Source of the DNA: CAWEHU01 sp963808965
GTDB lineage: Bacteria; Pseudomonadota; Alphaproteobacteria; Acetobacterales; Acetobacteraceae
Assembly (NCBI GenBank): GCA_963808965.1
Contig: CAWEHU010000004.1
Span: forward strand, 62,001-126,000
DNA: 64,000 bases
Direction of reading: 5' to 3'
In this document: one piece after another, positions 42,484 through 51,044 of the stretch
How the letters are laid out: each line of letters opens with the position of its first letter
Numbering within the stretch: position 1 is the first letter of the stretch
Program-made: the position numbers and the translations under genes
Notes under the pieces: generated by a model
Databases searched by the model: none
What the model was told of the DNA's origin: nothing
The model's input: only the letters and a program-made list of their open reading frames with translations

Positions 42484-43710
42484 ATGGCTCCGGAAAAGCG
42501 CCAGATCCTCTTCATCAATGCGGCCCATGGGTTCACGCATTACTGCCTGCTGATCCTACCGACGGCAGTGCTTGCGATGGCACGCCGAGGCGGACCGTTC
42601 GGCGCGGAGTACGGTCCGATCGTGGCCCTGGCGACCGGCATGTTCGTGCTCTACGGCCTGTTCTCGCTGCCGCAGGGCTGGCTGACGCAGCGGCTCGGGC
42701 GCAAGGCCCTGATGGCCGTTTTCTTTCTCGGCACCGGGCTTTCCATGGCGGTGACGGGCTTCGCCGCGACACCCTGGATGCTTGCGGCCACGCTGGCCGC
42801 CACCGGGTTGTTCGCCGCGATCTATCACCCGGTCGGCACCGCCATGCTGGTGGAAGCGGCGGGGGACCTTCCGGGTCGCGCGATCGGCGTGAACGGCGTG
42901 TTCGGCAATATCGGCGTCGCCCTGGCGCCGGTGGTCACGGCGTTCCTCGCGCAACACGCAGGGTGGCGCTTCGCCTTTGTGCTGCCCGGGGCGATCTGCG
43001 CGCTGCTCGGCCTGCTGTGGCTGCGCACCCCGTTCCACGACCACGCGACGCAACACCATGCCCGGCCATTTCCTCCGATTCCGCCAGCCCTGGTCCGCCG
43101 CGCCGTTGTCGTGCTCCTGCTGATCGCCGCCGTCTCGGGCTTGGTGTTCAACGCCTTCACCCTGCTGTTGCCGAAGCTGATGGCGGAACGCCTGGCGAGC
43201 GACGCCCGGCTGCTTCCGATGGTCGGAACAGCCGCATTCGTCGCGACACTATGCGGGGCCGTGACGCAGTTCACGGTCGGCCGACTCATCGACCGCACCA
43301 CGCTCAAGCGTGTGTTCTTGCCGATGTCGCTCATTCTCGTGCCGGGCCTCGGCGCGCTCTCCTTCGCGCATGGCTGGGCGGTGCTACCGACCGCCGGGCT
43401 GGTGGCGGCGGTGATTTTCGGGCAGGTCACGGTCAACGAGACCATGACCGCCCGCTATATCTCTCCGGCGATGCGGACCCGCATGTACTCGGTGCGCTTC
43501 TTCGTCGGCTTCCTCGGGTCCGCCGGAGCAGCCCCGCTCGTCGCGATACTATACGAACGCACGGGCAGTCTCGCCGCCGTGACGCTCGTGTTGGCCGCGT
43601 TCGCGGTGATCACGCTCGGCTGCGCCCTGTTCTTCCCCGACCGCCCGGAGGAATTGGAGCCTCACCGGTGGGCGCAGGCGGCCGGTGTCGCTCCCGCAGC
43701 CGCAGAATAG
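42484..43710 (+). CDS. MFS transporter (fosmidomycin-resistance-like)
   Basis: This 408-residue, 12-helix transporter starts MAPEKRQILFINAAHGFTHY. LPQGWLTQRLGRKALMAVFF is the loop motif, and IYHPVGTAMLVEAAGDLPGR with NGVFGNIGVALAPVVTAFLA is characteristic of the Fsr-like MFS group. It follows the ICMT-family gene by 11 bp (AGGAGG upstream) and is likely co-transcribed. The substrate is unknown. Confidence 0.88.
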   Translation: MAPEKRQILFINAAHGFTHYCLLILPTAVLAMARRGGPFGAEYGPIVALATGMFVLYGLFSLPQGWLTQRLGRKALMAVFFLGTGLSMAVTGFAATPWMLAATLAATGLFAAIYHPVGTAMLVEAAGDLPGRAIGVNGVFGNIGVALAPVVTAFLAQHAGWRFAFVLPGAICALLGLLWLRTPFHDHATQHHARPFPPIPPALVRRAVVVLLLIAAVSGLVFNAFTLLLPKLMAERLASDARLLPMVGTAAFVATLCGAVTQFTVGRLIDRTTLKRVFLPMSLILVPGLGALSFAHGWAVLPTAGLVAAVIFGQVTVNETMTARYISPAMRTRMYSVRFFVGFLGSAGAAPLVAILYERTGSLAAVTLVLAAFAVITLGCALFFPDRPEELEPHRWAQAAGVAPAAAE

Positions 43711-43767
43711 CCGGCCCGGATCGCCGACGCTTTGCAAATCGGCCGGTCCGGGACCAAATCGGGTGGC

Positions 43768-44406
43768 ATGAAGCGTCGCTCCCTCCTTGCCCTCTTGCCC
43801 GCCCTCGTCTTCGCCGCATCGGTCCGCGCGCAGCCGCGCCCGATCCCTCTCTCCGACCGCGATCGCGCGGATTTGGCGCGGATCGAGGCTTACCTGAACG
43901 GCATTCGCAGCCTGAAGGCGCGCTTCCTCCAGGTCGCCCCGAACGGGGCTACCAGCCAGGGCACCGCCTGGCTGGAGCGCCCAGGGCGGATGCGGTTTCA
44001 ATACGACCCACCCAGCCCGCTTCTGCTCGTGGCCGGACATGGGCTTGTCGTCTTCCACGACGCGCAACTCAATCAGACCAGCAACATCCCGGTCTCCCGC
44101 ACCCCGCTCGGGATTCTCCTCGCCGATCGGGTCAGCCTCTCCGGGGACGTGACCGTGACCAGCCTTCAGCGGCAGCCGGGCATGATCCAGGTGACGCTGG
44201 TACGCACCGCGACTCCGAACGAGGGCAGCCTGACGCTGGTGTTCGCCGATAACCCCCTGACATTGCGGCAATGGACGGTGCTCGACGCTCAGCGGCAGGA
44301 GACCCGTGTGACGCTCTACAACGTGGAACTCGGCGGGCATTTCGATCCGAAATTGTTCGAGTTCGTGGACCCGCGCTTCTTCCAGAACAACCCGTCCGGC
44401 GGGTGA
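43768..44406 (+). CDS. lolA: Outer-membrane lipoprotein carrier protein
   Basis: LolA ferries lipoproteins across the periplasm to LolB. The 212-residue protein has a signal peptide MKRRSLLALLPALVFAASVRA followed by QPRPIPLSDRD. IEAYLNGIRSLKARFLQVAP, GTAWLERPGRMRFQYDPPSP and LNQTSNIPVSRTPLGILLAD are LolA hallmarks. FDPKLFEFVDPRFF ends the domain. Confidence 0.93.
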   Translation: MKRRSLLALLPALVFAASVRAQPRPIPLSDRDRADLARIEAYLNGIRSLKARFLQVAPNGATSQGTAWLERPGRMRFQYDPPSPLLLVAGHGLVVFHDAQLNQTSNIPVSRTPLGILLADRVSLSGDVTVTSLQRQPGMIQVTLVRTATPNEGSLTLVFADNPLTLRQWTVLDAQRQETRVTLYNVELGGHFDPKLFEFVDPRFFQNNPSGG

Positions 44407-44490
44407 GCCAGGAGGCCGGAACTCCCCGTCTGCGCGTTGGGAATGACGGCTATCGCGCAATTCGCCTTTTTTTCGATTCCCGAATTGCCA

Positions 44491-45314
44491 ATGATATCCA
44501 GCGAGATGAGAGCTCCGGGTCCGCTTAAACCGCTTGTTGGCGTCAGCTGCTGCACCAAGCAGTTCGGCATCTTCGGAATGCCGAATTATGCCGCATCCGA
44601 TACCTATGTGCGCGCCACCGATCAGGTGGTGGGGGCGGTGCCGATCCTGCTTCCGGCGAACGGCCCGGCCGTGGACATCCAAACGCTGCTTGAGCGGCTC
44701 GACGGCATCATCCTCACCGGCAGCCGGTCCAACGTGCAACCGCGGCTCTATGGCGGCCCGCCGCACGCGGAAGGCACGCCGGAGGACCCGGCGCGCGACG
44801 CCGCAGTCCTCCCGCTGATCCGGGCGGCCGTCGCCGAGGAATCCCGCTGCTCGCGATCTGCCGCGGGTTCCAGGAGCTCAACGTGGCCTTGGGGGGGACG
44901 CTGTACCAGCGGCTCCAGGATTTGCCGGGGCGGATCGACCACTCGACTCCGATGCAGCCTCTGGCCAGTGTGCGTCAGGGCAAGGCCCATACGGTTCGCA
45001 TCCAGCCGGGCGGATGGCTGCATCGCCTCACGGGTGCCGAGGAGATCGCGGTCAACTCCCTGCATAATCAGGGGATCGAGACGCTGGCCCCCGGTCTGGC
45101 GGTCGAGGCCACCGCCCCGGACGGCACGATCGAGGCGGTGCGCGTCGTGGCGACCGAAGCCGGTCCGGCGCCGGGGTTCGCGGCGGGCGTGCAGTGGCAC
45201 CCCGAGTACGATTTCGAGACGGACACGGCGTCCCGCCGCATCTTCGAGGATTTCGGCCGCGCTGTTCGCAAACGGGCCCACATCCCGGCTCCGGAGGTAA
45301 TGGCAGCCAGCTAA
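44491..45314 (+). pseudogene. Gamma-glutamyl-GABA hydrolase-like class I amidotransferase (PuuD type), frameshifted
   Basis: The first frame has KPLVGVSCCTKQFGIFGMPN, ATDQVVGAVPILLPANGP and LDGIILTGSRSNVQPRLYGG, the start of a peptidase C26/PuuD fold. At about 44837 one base is missing after AAVAEE. The catalytic part GIPLLAICRGFQELNVALGG (nucleophile Cys) and VNSLHNQGIETLAPG, then GVQWHPEYDF with its His and Glu, continue in another frame to 45314. Repaired length is about 275 residues. It converges with the lysozyme-like gene. Confidence 0.8.
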
Positions 45315-45343
45315 CTAGAGCTTCGCCCTCGGGCCGGTCGGCA

Positions 45344-45895
45344 TCAATACCAATGATGCTGCTGCCAGAAGGCGACGGCGTTTTCCGCCGTCCCGTAGCG
45401 GTTCTTGATGTATCGGATGCCGCCCTGCGCTTCCTCGACTTCGTTCCCGAACGAGTCCGCGCCACGCGGGTTGAAATGGTAATTGGCGGCGGTGAGCTGG
45501 TAGAGACCGCGCGCCGAATGGCGGGGATTGCGGACGTCCACCGTGCCGCCGGACTCCTGCGCCATGATGAATTGCAGCCCGGATTGCCAGGACGCTGGAA
45601 CATTCTCGAGCGACATCGCCTGCTGGAGCGCGGTCTGGCTCGATCCGGGCAGCGAGCCGCTAGACCGGGGAGCGTGTCGCGACTGCGTGCCGGTCGCATG
45701 GGGATTGAACTTGCGTGCGGCATGACGTGATGGCGTGCCCGTCGCCCCGCCTGCGGCGGGGCGGGCTGCGGTCGCGCCGGTCAGGCTGGCGAGGATCCCG
45801 CCGAAGGTCGGGCCGCCCTTGCCATACGGGATCGCGCCAGGGCGGGATTGCGGCCCCGTGTTCGTGGGCATCGCCGCCGGCATCGTTTCTATCAC
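45344..45895 (-). CDS. Lysozyme-like (transglycosylase SLT-type) protein
   Basis: This 183-residue protein has a low-complexity first half without a clear signal peptide. The catalytic-type C-terminal segment is FIMAQESGGTVDVRNPRHSA followed by RGLYQLTAANYHF, where the Glu of AQESGG would be the acid. YIKNRYGTAENAVAFWQQHH ends the domain. It resembles peptidoglycan-cleaving enzymes of phage or cell-wall origin. GTG 45895 with GGGAGC upstream is favoured over ATG 45883. Confidence 0.75.
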   Translation of the reverse strand: MIETMPAAMPTNTGPQSRPGAIPYGKGGPTFGGILASLTGATAARPAAGGATGTPSRHAARKFNPHATGTQSRHAPRSSGSLPGSSQTALQQAMSLENVPASWQSGLQFIMAQESGGTVDVRNPRHSARGLYQLTAANYHFNPRGADSFGNEVEEAQGGIRYIKNRYGTAENAVAFWQQHHWY

Positions 45896-45960
45896 GGAAG
45901 CTCCCAGTTCAGAACCGGAATGAAACAGCCTAGCGGCCGCTTATGACCAACCGGTTTACG

Positions 45961-46587
45961 TCAGGCGCTCCGGGCGTTGGCGACGAAGGCGCGGATCAGC
46001 GCCGGCTCCTTGATCCCCGGCGCCCGCTCCACCCCCGACGACACGTCGACCGACGGCGCGCCCGTCTCCCGTATCGCCTCTCCCACATTCGCAGGCGTCA
46101 ATCCGCCGGCTAGGATCCAGGCCACCGGAGGGTTCCAACCTCTGAGCAGGGACCAATCGAAGCTCCTGGCGTTGCCGCCGGGACGGGTCGCCTCGGCCGG
46201 AGGCTTGGCCTCCAGCACGAGCGCGTCCGCTCCCCGCCCATCCCGGGGCAGATCGGCCGGGCCGGAAACGCCCACCGCTTGCCAAACCGGCAAACCGAAG
46301 CGGGCGCGCAATCGCGCCGGCTCCGTGGCGCGTCCGTAGACCTGCAACACGTCCAGTTGCACCAGGCGCAGGACGGAAGCGACGCTCGCTTCCTCGGGAT
46401 CGACGAAGAGACCAACACGCCGGGGTCCCTCGGGCGATCGCGCAGCCAATGCCGCGGCTGCCTGTGGGGTCAAGTAGCGCGGCGACGCTGGAAAAAACAC
46501 GAAACCCAGCCAATCGGCGCCCGCCTCAACCGCGGCGTCGAACGCGATCGGATCGGTGATCCCGCAGATCTTGACGCGCGCGCTCAC
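45961..46587 (-). CDS. trpF: Phosphoribosylanthranilate isomerase
   Basis: TrpF rearranges phosphoribosylanthranilate in tryptophan synthesis. The 208-residue TIM barrel starts VKICGITDPIAFDAAVEAGA, with the catalytic Cys in KICGIT. GADWLGFVFFPASPRYL follows, and the C-terminal phosphate site is ILAGGLTPANVGEAI and SVDVSSGVERAPGIKE. Its ATG overlaps the pyrF stop by four bases. trpB and trpA are 8 kb away on the opposite strand. Confidence 0.95.
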   Translation of the reverse strand: MSARVKICGITDPIAFDAAVEAGADWLGFVFFPASPRYLTPQAAAALAARSPEGPRRVGLFVDPEEASVASVLRLVQLDVLQVYGRATEPARLRARFGLPVWQAVGVSGPADLPRDGRGADALVLEAKPPAEATRPGGNARSFDWSLLRGWNPPVAWILAGGLTPANVGEAIRETGAPSVDVSSGVERAPGIKEPALIRAFVANARSA

Positions 46588-47285
46588 CTCAGCGCCTCAG
46601 CGATCGCGCGGGCCGCGTTGGCGGGATCGCCGCTCCTCGTGATCGGCCGGCCGACCACGATCCAGTCGGCACCCGCCCGAACGGCCTCTTCCGGCGTCAT
46701 CGTGCGCGCCTGATCGCCGGAGGGGGAGCCCTTGGGGCGGATACCGGGAACGACCAGGGCGGGTTCAGGGCCGAGCGCATCGCGCAACGCGGCGATTTCA
46801 CGCGCACTACAGACGATCCCGTCGGCCCCGGACGACATCGCGAGTCGGGCGAGCCGTAGAACCTGCTGCGTGGGACCTCCGGCAACGCCGGTCGCGTCGA
46901 GGCTCGCCGCGTCCAGGCTGGTCAGCACCGTTACCGCCAACAACAGCGGCCGGCTCGCCCCGGCCGCTTCGGAAGCGCGGCGGGCCGCTTCGATCATGAC
47001 CGCCCCCCCGACTGCGTGCAGAGTGAGCATCCGGGGTTGCAGCGGCAGCACCGCCCGGACCGCACCCGCCACGGTGGTCGGGATGTCGTGCAGCTTCAGG
47101 TCGAGGAAGATGGGCCGTTCCGTGATGCCCCGCATCCCCGCGGCTCCGTTCGCGAGAAAAAACTCGAGGCCGAGCTTGAACAGGCCGCAATGTGGCGCAA
47201 CGGCGCGGGTCCAAACCCCGGCGACAGCCGGATCCGCCGTATCGAGCGCGACGATGAGGCGATCGGAGGTCGGACTCGTCGCCAT
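46584..47285 (-). CDS. pyrF: Orotidine 5'-phosphate decarboxylase
   Basis: PyrF makes UMP. The 233-residue TIM barrel has LIVALDTADPAVAGVWTRAV and the catalytic DxKxxD in PIFLDLKLHDIPTTVAGAVR. LTLHAVGGAVMIEAARR, PGIRPKGSPSGDQARTMTP and GADWIVVGRPIT complete the phosphate site. It lies between lapA and trpF. Confidence 0.96.
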   Translation of the reverse strand: MATSPTSDRLIVALDTADPAVAGVWTRAVAPHCGLFKLGLEFFLANGAAGMRGITERPIFLDLKLHDIPTTVAGAVRAVLPLQPRMLTLHAVGGAVMIEAARRASEAAGASRPLLLAVTVLTSLDAASLDATGVAGGPTQQVLRLARLAMSSGADGIVCSAREIAALRDALGPEPALVVPGIRPKGSPSGDQARTMTPEEAVRAGADWIVVGRPITRSGDPANAARAIAEALR

Positions 47286-47300
47286 CGGCCGCCTCGGCGA

Positions 47301-47606
47301 TCAGGCGGCTGGGGGAAGCATCGCGGGTTTCGGCGCCAGCCGGGCCTTCAACTCCTGGACCTGCTCTTCCAACAGGCGGACGGTTTGCTCTGCCCGGCGG
47401 GCGCGGCGGCGCTGGCCAAGCTCCGACATCCAGACGAGCAGCGCCCCGAACAGAAATGCGAGCGCCATGCCGACGAGAACCGCCGCGGATAGGGGGGTCT
47501 CGAGACCATAGCCGGTCGGCCACAGGCCGACGCGCACAGGCTGCGTATTTGATAGTGCGAACAGCACGAGCAGCAGCAGAAAGGGCAACGCGATCAGGAG
47601 GCGCAT
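47301..47606 (-). CDS. lapA: LapA-domain (DUF1049) membrane protein
   Basis: This 101-residue inner-membrane protein has two helices (LLIALPFLLLLVLFALSNTQ and LSAAVLVGMALAFLFGALLV) and a C-terminal coiled coil RAEQTVRLLEEQVQELKARL. NTQPVRVGL is a family motif. LapA with LapB adjusts lipopolysaccharide synthesis in enterobacteria; lapB is not adjacent here. It lies between ihfB and pyrF as in related genomes. Confidence 0.85.
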   Translation of the reverse strand: MRLLIALPFLLLLVLFALSNTQPVRVGLWPTGYGLETPLSAAVLVGMALAFLFGALLVWMSELGQRRRARRAEQTVRLLEEQVQELKARLAPKPAMLPPAA

Positions 47607-47628
47607 GGAAAGCTCAACCGTGGCTTCT

Positions 47629-47949
47629 TCATGCCGACACCCGTTCGACCGCCGAGCTGCGCGCGGGCCGGCCCTTGTTCACGCGCTCTCGCAATTCCTT
47701 TCCCGCCTTGAAGAAAGGCACGCCCTTCTCCTGCACGGGGACCGCCTCTCCGGTGCGCGGATTCCGGCCCGTGCGGGCGTTGCGCCGCTTGACCGTAAAT
47801 GCGCCGAAGCCCCGTAGCTCCACCCTCTCGCCGCGCGAAAGCGCCGCGGTGATTTCGTCGAAGATCGTCGCCACGATCAGCTCGACGTCGCGCCCCGTGA
47901 GATGAGGATTGGCGGCGGCGAGTTCGGCGATCAGCTCCGACTTGGTCAT
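47629..47949 (-). CDS. ihfB: Integration host factor subunit beta
   Basis: IHF bends DNA as a heterodimer. The 106-residue protein has MTKSELIAELAAANPHLTGR, RVELRGFGAFTVKRRNARTG and RNPRTGEAVPVQEKGVPFFK, with the intercalating Pro region. The short C-terminal extension (RPARSSAVERVSA) is usual in alphaproteobacteria. It lies between sppA and lapA, its normal neighbourhood. Confidence 0.95.
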   Translation of the reverse strand: MTKSELIAELAAANPHLTGRDVELIVATIFDEITAALSRGERVELRGFGAFTVKRRNARTGRNPRTGEAVPVQEKGVPFFKAGKELRERVNKGRPARSSAVERVSA

Positions 47950-47991
47950 CGTGTCGCCCCCGCACGGCCCGCCTCGGAATGACCCGGGCTG

Positions 47992-48915
47992 TCATTCGCG
48001 CGAAGGTTGCCAGAGCGCCCAGGCGCCGTCAAGATTAAGCCCTTGTCCTAACAGGGTTTTCCCGAGACTGCCAAACAGCGGGCCAAGGGTGGCGCCGAGC
48101 GCCCGCTCCGCAATGCCCGAGGTGGAGACGTCCTGAACCGGCACCTCTTTGCCGATGCTCTTTTCCGTCGCCAGCCACTCCCGCGCTTCCGGCTCTCCGC
48201 CGATCTCGTCGATGAGGCCGAGCTGGAGCGCCTGCCGTCCGGTATAGGCACGCCCGTCCGCCATCTGGCGCACCCGGTCAGGGTCCAAGTGTCGCCCGGA
48301 CGCGACCATGCCGACGAATTGATCGTACATGTCCATGATGAGCCCTTGCAGCACCTCCCGGCCGGCCGGGCTGAGCGGATGAAGAAAGCTCGGCTGATCC
48401 TTGAGAGGCCCGGAGGTGATGGCCTCCGCGTCCACGCCGATGGTCCTCAGCAGGCGTGAAACCTCGGCGGTTTCCAGCAGGACGCCGATCGAACCCGTGA
48501 GCGTGCCCTCGCGGGCAAAAATGCGGGTGGCCGGAACGGCGATCATATAGCCCGCCGAAGCCGCCGTGCCGCCCATGACGGCGACGACCGGCTTCTTGGC
48601 AGCCACACGTGCGATAATGTCGTGCAGGCTTTCCCCGCCGGCCACGCTGCCGCCGGGGCTGTTGATATAGAGGATCACGGCCGGAACCGCGTCGTCCGCC
48701 GCCAAGGCCGCGACTGCCTGGTTGAGCTTGCGGTCCTCGGTGATGATCCCGCTGACCGTGACCCGCGCGAGGTGCCTCCCGTGGGTCCCGAGGCCGCTCG
48801 CGCGAATGGCGACTCCGATCGCGAGCGCCACCGCCGCGACCGCCACCACGCGCCACACAAACAGGCGACGCTTGAGGCGCCGCCTGTCTAGCAGGAGATC
48901 AGTCTCCAGACTCAT
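47992..48915 (-). CDS. sppA: Signal peptide peptidase SppA, short form
   Basis: This 307-residue membrane-bound serine protease degrades cleaved signal peptides. One N-terminal helix (FVWRVVAVAAVALAIGVAIR) precedes the ClpP-like fold. ILYINSPGGSVAGGESLHDI and the catalytic Ser in MGGTAASAGYMIAVPATRIF are clear, and the Lys of the dyad is in ITSGPLKDQPSFLHP. It lies between rpsA and ihfB. Confidence 0.93.
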   Translation of the reverse strand: MSLETDLLLDRRRLKRRLFVWRVVAVAAVALAIGVAIRASGLGTHGRHLARVTVSGIITEDRKLNQAVAALAADDAVPAVILYINSPGGSVAGGESLHDIIARVAAKKPVVAVMGGTAASAGYMIAVPATRIFAREGTLTGSIGVLLETAEVSRLLRTIGVDAEAITSGPLKDQPSFLHPLSPAGREVLQGLIMDMYDQFVGMVASGRHLDPDRVRQMADGRAYTGRQALQLGLIDEIGGEPEAREWLATEKSIGKEVPVQDVSTSGIAERALGATLGPLFGSLGKTLLGQGLNLDGAWALWQPSRE

Positions 48916-48938
48916 GCGCGGTGCGGCGCCCGCGAGCG

Positions 48939-50681
48939 TCAGTCGCTCTCGGATTGCGCTTGCTGGTTCCGCCGCCGGATCGCCGCGCCCAGGATGTCAC
49001 CAAGCGAGGCGCCGGAGTCGGACGAGCCGTACTCGGCCATCGCCTGCTTCTCCTCCTCGACTTCCTTGCCCTTGACGGTGAGGCTGAGCTTGCGCGCGGC
49101 ACGGTCGATCGCGGTGATCTTGGCGTCCACCTTCTCGCCGACCGCGAACCGGTCCGGCCGCTGGTCCGACTTGTCGCGGGCCAACTCGGCGCGGCGGATG
49201 AAGCCGGTCAGCACGTCGTTGACCTTCACCTCGATGCCGTTCGCCTGAACGGCCGTCACGATGCAGGTGACGACGTCGCCCTTGTGGACCGCATCCAGGA
49301 CGGAGGCCGCCGGGTCATCCTTGAGCTGCTTGATGCCGAGACTGATCCGCTCCTTCTCGACATCCACGTCGAGCACCTTGGCGCGAACGGTCTGGCCCTT
49401 CTCGTATTTGGCCATCGCCAGTTCGCCCGGCTCGTCCCAGGACAGATCCGACATATGCACCATGCCGTCGATATCGGCGCTGAGGCCGACGAACAGGCCG
49501 AACTCGGTGATGTTGCGGATTTCGCCCTCGACGACGGAGCCGATCGGATGCTCGTCGACGAACTGCTCCCAGGGATTCCGCTGGACCTGCTTCAATCCGA
49601 GCGAGATCCGGCGCTTCGTGGAATCCACGTCGAGCACCATGACCTCGACCTCCTGGGAGGTCGCGACGATCTTGCCGGGATGCACGTTTTTCTTGGTCCA
49701 GGACATTTCGGAGACGTGGACCAGCCCCTCGACGCCCGGCTCCAACTCCACGAAGGCGCCATAGTCGGTGATGTTGGTCACGCGCCCGGTGTATTTCGCC
49801 CCCGGCGGATATTTCGCGGCGACGCCCTCCCACGGGTCGGCCTCGAGCTGCTTCATGCCGAGGCTGATACGCTGCGTCTCCGGGTTGAAGCGGATGACCT
49901 GCACCTTGACTTGCTGGCCGATCTGCAATGCCTCGGACGGGTGATTGATGCGCCGCCAGGCGATATCCGTGACGTGCAGCAGACCGTCCACACCGCCGAG
50001 ATCGACGAAGGCCCCGTAGTCGGTGATGTTCTTGACGACGCCGTCCAGGATCATGCCTTCCTTGAGGCCCTGGATCAGCTCGCTCCGCTGCTCGGCGCGG
50101 GTTTCCTCCAGCACGGCCCGGCGGGAGACGACGATATTGCCCCGCGCCCGGTCCATCTTCAGGATCTGGAAGGGCTGCGGCGTGCCCATCAGCGGGCCGA
50201 CATCGCGCACCGGGCGGATATCGACCTGGCTGCCGGGAAGGAAGGCGACGGCGCCCCCGAGGTCGACGGTGAACCCGCCCTTCACCCGGCCGTAGATCGT
50301 GCCGTTTACGCGTTGGTTGCCCTCGAACGCCTTTTCGAGATTGGTCCAGGCCTCCTCGCGACGCGCTTTCTCGCGCGAGAGCACAATGGAGCCGTCCCGG
50401 TCCTCGTAGCGCTCGACAAAGAGCTCGATGTAGTCGCCGGGCTTCACCTCCGGCGCGGTGCCTGGAGGGCCGAATTCCTTGAGGGCAACGCGACCCTCGC
50501 TCTTCAGCCCGACATCGACGACGGCGTATTCGTCGGTCAGGCGGACGACGCGGCCGGTCACGACCGAGCCGTCGAAGCCGGTATCCCGCCCCAGCGTCTC
50601 GTCCAGCAGTGAGGCGAAATCCTCGCCCCGGAAATGATCCTGACTGATATCGGCGACGCGGGCGGCTGTGGCTGATGCCAT
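48939..50681 (-). CDS. rpsA: 30S ribosomal protein S1
   Basis: S1 helps mRNA bind to the ribosome. The 580-residue protein has six S1 (OB-fold) repeats, for example GRVVRLTDEYAVVDVGLKSE, GVVKNITDYGAFVDLGGVDG, GRVTNITDYGAFVELEPGVE and GEIRNITEFGLFVGLSADID. The C-terminus is short and charged (AIRRRNQQAQSESD). The start ATG 50681 (MASATAARV) fits homologues, although the frame is open further upstream. The usual neighbour cmk is not upstream here. Confidence 0.97.
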   Translation of the reverse strand: MASATAARVADISQDHFRGEDFASLLDETLGRDTGFDGSVVTGRVVRLTDEYAVVDVGLKSEGRVALKEFGPPGTAPEVKPGDYIELFVERYEDRDGSIVLSREKARREEAWTNLEKAFEGNQRVNGTIYGRVKGGFTVDLGGAVAFLPGSQVDIRPVRDVGPLMGTPQPFQILKMDRARGNIVVSRRAVLEETRAEQRSELIQGLKEGMILDGVVKNITDYGAFVDLGGVDGLLHVTDIAWRRINHPSEALQIGQQVKVQVIRFNPETQRISLGMKQLEADPWEGVAAKYPPGAKYTGRVTNITDYGAFVELEPGVEGLVHVSEMSWTKKNVHPGKIVATSQEVEVMVLDVDSTKRRISLGLKQVQRNPWEQFVDEHPIGSVVEGEIRNITEFGLFVGLSADIDGMVHMSDLSWDEPGELAMAKYEKGQTVRAKVLDVDVEKERISLGIKQLKDDPAASVLDAVHKGDVVTCIVTAVQANGIEVKVNDVLTGFIRRAELARDKSDQRPDRFAVGEKVDAKITAIDRAARKLSLTVKGKEVEEEKQAMAEYGSSDSGASLGDILGAAIRRRNQQAQSESD

Positions 50682-51044
50682 GTGGTTGTTTGATTCCGTT
50701 ACGGGGCGCCCGGGATCGGCCCGGGCTGTGCCGTTTTGCTTGCGCATTTCCTCGCCGGAAACACGACTTGCCCGCGCCGGGTGGTCCGAAGGGCGCGGGC
50801 CGGGTTGGATTGCAGCTTGTCCCCGCATACGTGATGCGAGGCTTTCAAACAGATAAGCCCCGGCGGGACGGAATGAAGCGAAACTCAAGCCAAACGGGTG
50901 TATTTAAGGGAAAACCTATCTCGTCCCGCACGGGATCAGAACCCCGGGCCGCGTCTCCGCCGCAGCCACATATTCTCGGCCTCTCCCGCTCCGCCCATCT
51001 CGTGCCAACGGCAGGTACGTCCCGCTCGCCTGCACCTTTTTTCA
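50682..51044. other. rpsA upstream region
   Basis: These 363 bp hold no gene. They contain GC-rich inverted repeats (CCCGGG pairs around 50710-50725; CCCGCGCC at 50771-50778 against GGCGCGGG at 50792-50799). A less GC-rich patch lies around 50880-50930 that could hold the promoter, but I could not define it. S1 often autoregulates through its leader. Confidence 0.4.

Noticed and set aside
44418..44438. An EcfG promoter GGAAC...CGTT after lolA
   Set aside because: The spacer is only 12 nt, outside the 16-17 nt needed.
48921..50612. A 563-codon open frame on the plus strand opposite rpsA
   Set aside because: It mirrors the S1 repeats in the antisense direction, is rich in Asp/Leu/His and has no motif; rpsA on the minus strand explains it.
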